Source of the DNA: Deltaproteobacteria bacterium
Lineage (GTDB): Bacteria > Myxococcota_A > Polyangia > Polyangiales > JADJMO01
Length of the DNA stretch: 64,000 nt
Direction of reading: 5' to 3'
Assembly: GCA_025363655.1 (NCBI GenBank)
Contig: JANYDK010000026.1
Span: forward strand, 38,143 to 102,142
The stretch's first letter is position 1. Each line of letters starts with the position of its first letter. A program made the translations under genes and the position numbers. Of the stretch, positions 63,589-64,000 are shown in pieces. The notes beneath the pieces were generated by a model, which was given only the letters and a program-made list of their open reading frames with translations, had not been told where the DNA came from and searched no databases.

Positions 63589-64000
63589 ATGAAGCAGACT
63601 TTCCTCCGGTCGCTCCGGTGCCTCGGCGCGTTCGCGCTGGTCACCCTCGGCAGCAGCGCGTGCACCATCAAAAGCACCGACACGAGCTCGCGCCCGATAG
63701 GTCCGGCGGCCGGCACCTTCGCCGTCCGCTGGTCGATCAGCGGCTCGTTCGACCCTTCGCAGTGCGATCGCCATCGCGCGTACACGATGGAGCTGGCCAT
63801 CTACGACGGTCGTGGCATCGTCGCGAACCAGAGCGCCCCGTGCAGCGCGATGTCGACCTCGCTCTCGCTCGATCCCGGCAGCTACACCGGCACGATGACC
63901 CTCACCGACGGCGGCGAGACCGCGCGCACGACGACGCTCGATCTCCGCCCCTTCAGCGTTCAATCCTATTCGACCACTACGGGTGATACCGACTTTCCCG
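63589..64000 (+). CDS. Lipoprotein, 3' partial
   Basis: Runs off the window end. The ATG at 63589 has a ribosome site (AAGGAG, 63572-63577). Signal MKQTFLRSLRCLGAFALVTL ends with GSSACT, a lipobox (Cys 25). The mature part is beta-rich: TFAVRWSISGSFDPSQCDRH, then MELAIYDGRGIVAN and a second Cys. It resembles the preceding lipoprotein in its CTI-K/R start after the lipobox (CTIREG, CTIKST), so the two may be a duplicated pair with unrelated mature domains. 45 bases separate them, so they are likely one operon. Confidence 0.7.
   Translation, partial: MKQTFLRSLRCLGAFALVTLGSSACTIKSTDTSSRPIGPAAGTFAVRWSISGSFDPSQCDRHRAYTMELAIYDGRGIVANQSAPCSAMSTSLSLDPGSYTGTMTLTDGGETARTTTLDLRPFSVQSYSTTTGDTDFP

Noticed and set aside
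1..64000. tRNA, rRNA, CRISPR, insertion sequence or phage genes.
   Set aside because: None seen by eye; no transposase, integrase or repeat-spacer pattern was found. A covariance-model scan was not possible here.

Overview
The window is a GC-rich bacterial chromosome segment with tightly packed genes, many ATGA/GTGA start-stop overlaps and frequent GTG/TTG starts. Several traits point to Myxococcota, probably Polyangia. These are many Cys-rich predicted lipoproteins of unknown function, a DUF2330 protein ending in a MYXO-CTERM-like tail (near 48733), and Sumf1/FGE-like and Ig-like secreted proteins. The lineage is inference. No tRNA, rRNA, CRISPR array, insertion sequence or phage gene was seen, and no gene-free stretch exceeds about 300 bases.

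Layout. 1-6.3 kb: a metallophosphoesterase cut by the window edge, an unknown protein, a pirin, a remnant of a ClC channel (last helix plus CBS pair), and two lipoproteins, one with an in-frame amber codon before its apparent natural end. 6.4-10.3 kb: two divergent TetR-enzyme pairs (FAD monooxygenase; NAD(P)-dependent epimerase/dehydrogenase) with clear palindromes between them. 10.3-15.8 kb: a dabB-dabA pair (dissolved inorganic carbon uptake) divergent from two small membrane proteins. 15.8-21.8 kb: a sulfate uptake operon (porin, sulfate-binding protein, CysT, CysW, CysA) with a 16-codon leader, divergent from a DUF2325 protein. 22-32 kb: a potassium locus. The kdp operon (27-aa microprotein, KdpF, KdpA, KdpB, KdpC, 63-aa membrane protein) diverges from an unusual regulatory set: KdpD reduced to its N-terminal and USP domains, a receiver protein without a DNA-binding domain, and a soluble histidine kinase, followed by a beta-barrel porin. 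A yezD-like gene (31800-31979) follows, and its upstream region is a diverged copy of the one at the sulfate operon.

32-39.5 kb: PAP2 phosphatase, Cys-rich lipoproteins, a TetR-SRPBCC pair, a TPR-like protein, and sdhC-sdhA-sdhB. 39.6-46.5 kb: membrane histidine kinase, a CsbD-like protein, a single-chain xanthine dehydrogenase and a NudC-type NADH pyrophosphatase. 46.7-52.7 kb: Sumf1-like protein plus DUF2330, an Ig-like lipoprotein coupled to a ferritin-like lipoprotein, a GNAT acetyltransferase, a small lipoprotein and a LysE exporter. 52.9-61.8 kb: a zinc-ribbon microprotein coupled to a 2887-residue cyclic beta-1,2-glucan synthase. 61.9-64 kb: a small charged protein, an outer-membrane-type protein and two small lipoproteins, the last cut by the window end.

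Taken together the window is chromosomal housekeeping and envelope physiology (K+, sulfate, bicarbonate, respiration, periplasmic glucan) with local one-component regulators. The most unusual parts are the dismantled Kdp sensor cascade and the duplicated yezD/DUF2325 control region with its repeated 16-bp elements.
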